Shown here piece by piece: positions 62,343 through 64,000 of a stretch of 64,000 bases of DNA. Positions within the stretch are counted from its first letter, which is position 1. Every line of letters starts with the position of its first letter. The translations under genes and the position numbers were made by a program. The stretch is from the NCBI RefSeq assembly GCF_002494345.1, contig NZ_NXNI01000001.1, forward strand, positions 1,178,001 to 1,242,000, read 5' to 3'. Under the pieces are notes generated by a model. The model saw nothing but the letters and a program-made list of their open reading frames with translations. It had not been told where the DNA came from and did no database searches. The DNA is from Natrinema ejinorense (GTDB taxonomy: Archaea; Halobacteriota; Halobacteria; Halobacteriales; Natrialbaceae).

Positions 62343-63758
62343 TCAGTCGTCCTGTCCGAGAATACCGCGCTCGGCCATCTTCCGCGGGTCGAGCACCTCG
62401 TCGGCTTCCTCCTCGTCGAGGTAGCCCTTCTCGAGGACGACCTCCCGAACGGTCTTGTCCTCCTTGAGCGCGGTCTTGGCGACCTCGCTGGCCTTGTCGT
62501 AGCCGATGTGGACGTTCAGCGAGGTGGCCATCGCCATCGACTGTTCGACGCGCTCTTCGCAGTACTCCTCGTTGGCCTCGAGCTTTCGCACGAAGCGCTC
62601 GCCGAAGACCTGGCTCGCGTTCGAGATGAGTTCGGCCGACTCGAGGAAGTTGTGGGCCAGCACGGGCTTGTAGAGGTTCAGATCGATCTGGCCTTCCGCA
62701 GCGCCGGCCGAGACGGCGGCGTCGTTGCCGACGACCTGCTTGTGGACCTGGTTGACGGCTTCGGCAACGACGGGGTTGATTTTGCCGGGCATGATCGAGG
62801 AACCGGGCTGGTTCTCCGGCTGTTCGATCTCGCCGAGCCCGTTACGCGGACCGGAGGCCAGCAGTCGGAGGTCGTTGGCGATCTTGTTCAGCGAACCGGC
62901 CACTGTGCGAAGCGCGCCGTGGGCCTCGCTCATCGCGTCGTGGGCGGCCTGAGCCTCGAAGTGGTTGTCGGCCTCGCGGAACTGGACGCCGGTCTCCTTC
63001 GTGATGTACTCGGCGGCGCGGCCGGGGAACTCCTCGTGGGTGTTCAGGCCGGTCCCGGTCGCGGTGCCGCCCAGCGCGAGTTCGCCGAGGTGATCCCGGA
63101 CCTGATCGACGCGGGCCAGCCCCTTCTCGACCTGGGTCCGGTAGCCCGAGAACTCCTGCCCGAGCGTGACCGGCGTCGCGTCCTGCAGGTGCGTGCGGCC
63201 GGTCTTGATGACGTCGTCGAACTCCTCCTCTTTCTCCTCGAGCGCCTCCCGGAGGGTATCCAGCGCCGGAATGACGTCCTTCTCGACGGCCTCGAGGGAG
63301 GCGACGTGCATCGCGGTCGGGATGACGTCGTTGCTCGATTGGCCGTAGTTGACGTGGTCGTTGGGGTGGACGACGCGGTCGCCGATCCCCGATCCCATGA
63401 TCTCGGCGGCGCGGTTGGCGATGACCTCGTTGGCGTTCATGTTCGAGGAGGTTCCCGAGCCGGTCTGGAAGATATCGACCGGGAACTGGTCGTCGTGTTC
63501 GCCGGCGATGACCTCGTCGGCGGCCTCGATGATCGCCTCGGCCACGTCGTCGTCGACCAGGCCGAGATCGCGGTTAGCCTGTGCGGCGGCCTTCTTGACG
63601 ACGCCGAGCCCGCGGACGAACCGGCGGCTGAACGTGATCCCCGAGATGGGGAAGTTCTGAATGGCGCGTTGGGTCTGAGCACCCCAGTAGGCGTCCGCCG
63701 GCACTTGCATCTCGCCGAGGCTGTCCTCCTCGATTCGGTAGTCGTCTCCGTCTGCCAT
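62343..63758 (-). CDS. fumC: Class II fumarate hydratase
   Basis: A 471-residue TCA-cycle enzyme converting fumarate and malate. Conserved regions include DAYWGAQTQRAIQNFP, SGTSSNMNANEVIANRA, the TH motif in KTGRTHLQDATPVTLGQEF, and the signature GSSIMPGKINPVVAEAV with its active-site loop Ser. The C-terminal ERVEQSMAMATSLN is typical. A second upstream Met is absent, so ATG 63758 is firm. A PH-domain gene precedes it. Confidence 0.96.
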   Translation of the reverse strand: MADGDDYRIEEDSLGEMQVPADAYWGAQTQRAIQNFPISGITFSRRFVRGLGVVKKAAAQANRDLGLVDDDVAEAIIEAADEVIAGEHDDQFPVDIFQTGSGTSSNMNANEVIANRAAEIMGSGIGDRVVHPNDHVNYGQSSNDVIPTAMHVASLEAVEKDVIPALDTLREALEEKEEEFDDVIKTGRTHLQDATPVTLGQEFSGYRTQVEKGLARVDQVRDHLGELALGGTATGTGLNTHEEFPGRAAEYITKETGVQFREADNHFEAQAAHDAMSEAHGALRTVAGSLNKIANDLRLLASGPRNGLGEIEQPENQPGSSIMPGKINPVVAEAVNQVHKQVVGNDAAVSAGAAEGQIDLNLYKPVLAHNFLESAELISNASQVFGERFVRKLEANEEYCEERVEQSMAMATSLNVHIGYDKASEVAKTALKEDKTVREVVLEKGYLDEEEADEVLDPRKMAERGILGQDD

Positions 63759-63778
63759 ACGTGGAGCCTCGGAGCCGG

Positions 63779-64000
63779 TCAGGTAAAATCCACCGAAAGC
63801 CCGAGATCGTCCCTGCGAGCGCGCTCGCGCAGCGCCGACTGGAGCCGTTCCCGGCCGGTTCCCTGGAGTTCGCGTGCCGTCTCGAGGTCGACGTCGTAGA
63901 TCGTCGGTGTCCCCCAGGAAAACGTCCGCGAACTGGCGGTGTCGACGACCAGCGATGCGAGCCCGAGCCGGCGCTGGAAGATCGATCGCCGGGTCGAGAC
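63779..64000 (-). CDS. PH-domain (bPH2/YdbT-like) protein, partial
   Basis: The last 73 codons of a gene that starts beyond the right edge. The minus frame reads RRSIFQRRLGLASLVVDTASSRTFSWGTPTIYDVDLETARELQ and ends GLSVDFT. This is the closing strand and helix of a bPH2 domain, similar in style to the two PH genes at 57-59 kb. It stops 20 bp before the fumC start on the same strand, so the two may be cotranscribed. Partial; domain number unknown. Confidence 0.7.
   Translation of the reverse strand, partial: VSTRRSIFQRRLGLASLVVDTASSRTFSWGTPTIYDVDLETARELQGTGRERLQSALRERARRDDLGLSVDFT

Overview
The window looks like chromosomal DNA from a haloarchaeon (class Halobacteria, most like the Natrialbales such as Haloterrigena or Natrinema). 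The signs are very high GC with strong G/C bias at third codon positions, acidic proteins, Tat-type lipoprotein signals (RR followed by AGC), genes overlapping by ATGA, and TATA-like boxes about 25-30 nt before start codons, which implies leaderless transcripts. The family assignments below come from reading motifs by eye; no database search was run.

Region by region. 1-3.3 kb: an ABC export operon (NatA-like ATPase, a permease fused to a PrsW-type intramembrane protease, a second permease cut by the window edge). 5.1-16.2 kb: a copper and nitrogen-oxide respiration island. It holds a copper nitrite reductase (NirK), a cupredoxin, and an operon of SCO1, thioredoxin, CcdA, a small membrane subunit, a CuA subunit and a heme-copper catalytic subunit. 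An FixI/CopA-like Cu-ATPase and a 41-residue zinc finger follow. The catalytic subunit has Gln where oxygen reductases have the cross-linked Tyr, and a CGAA-N4-TTCG palindrome precedes the operon, so I read it as a CuA-type nitric oxide reductase rather than an oxidase. 16.3-23.4 kb: TFB, GatC/GatA, a shortened FNT-like channel, a winged-helix regulator, an NRDE protein and a BCCT transporter. 23.5-33.8 kb: menaquinone biosynthesis (menE, menC, menA, menB, menD, menF), interrupted by a Tp34-like lipoprotein and a membrane DnaJ protein.

33.8-47.4 kb: a YedY-like molybdoprotein, small membrane and ribbon-helix-helix proteins, two lipoproteins, HisF, a zinc-ribbon protein with a possible CAP domain, Rpo11, a rhomboid protease, an N6-adenine methyltransferase, an archaeal actin homologue and Dph2. 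47.6-64 kb: DUF7344-like regulators, a metallo-beta-lactamase-fold enzyme, a long acidic coiled-coil protein, a MaoC hydratase, a tyrosine recombinase with a small partner, two gene-poor stretches of lower GC (54.65-55.29 and 55.52-56.25 kb), an SDR dehydrogenase, bacterial-PH-domain membrane proteins, a DICT-domain protein, a CNNM/CBS protein, fumarase and a further PH-domain protein at the right edge.

The most unusual finding is a family of four 84-87 bp elements that each begin exactly at the TGA stop codon of an unrelated gene (gatA, the BCCT transporter, hisF, a zinc-ribbon gene). They share conserved ends and a hairpin core whose stems differ by compensating base changes. This looks like a structured 3'-UTR RNA element that I do not recognise.
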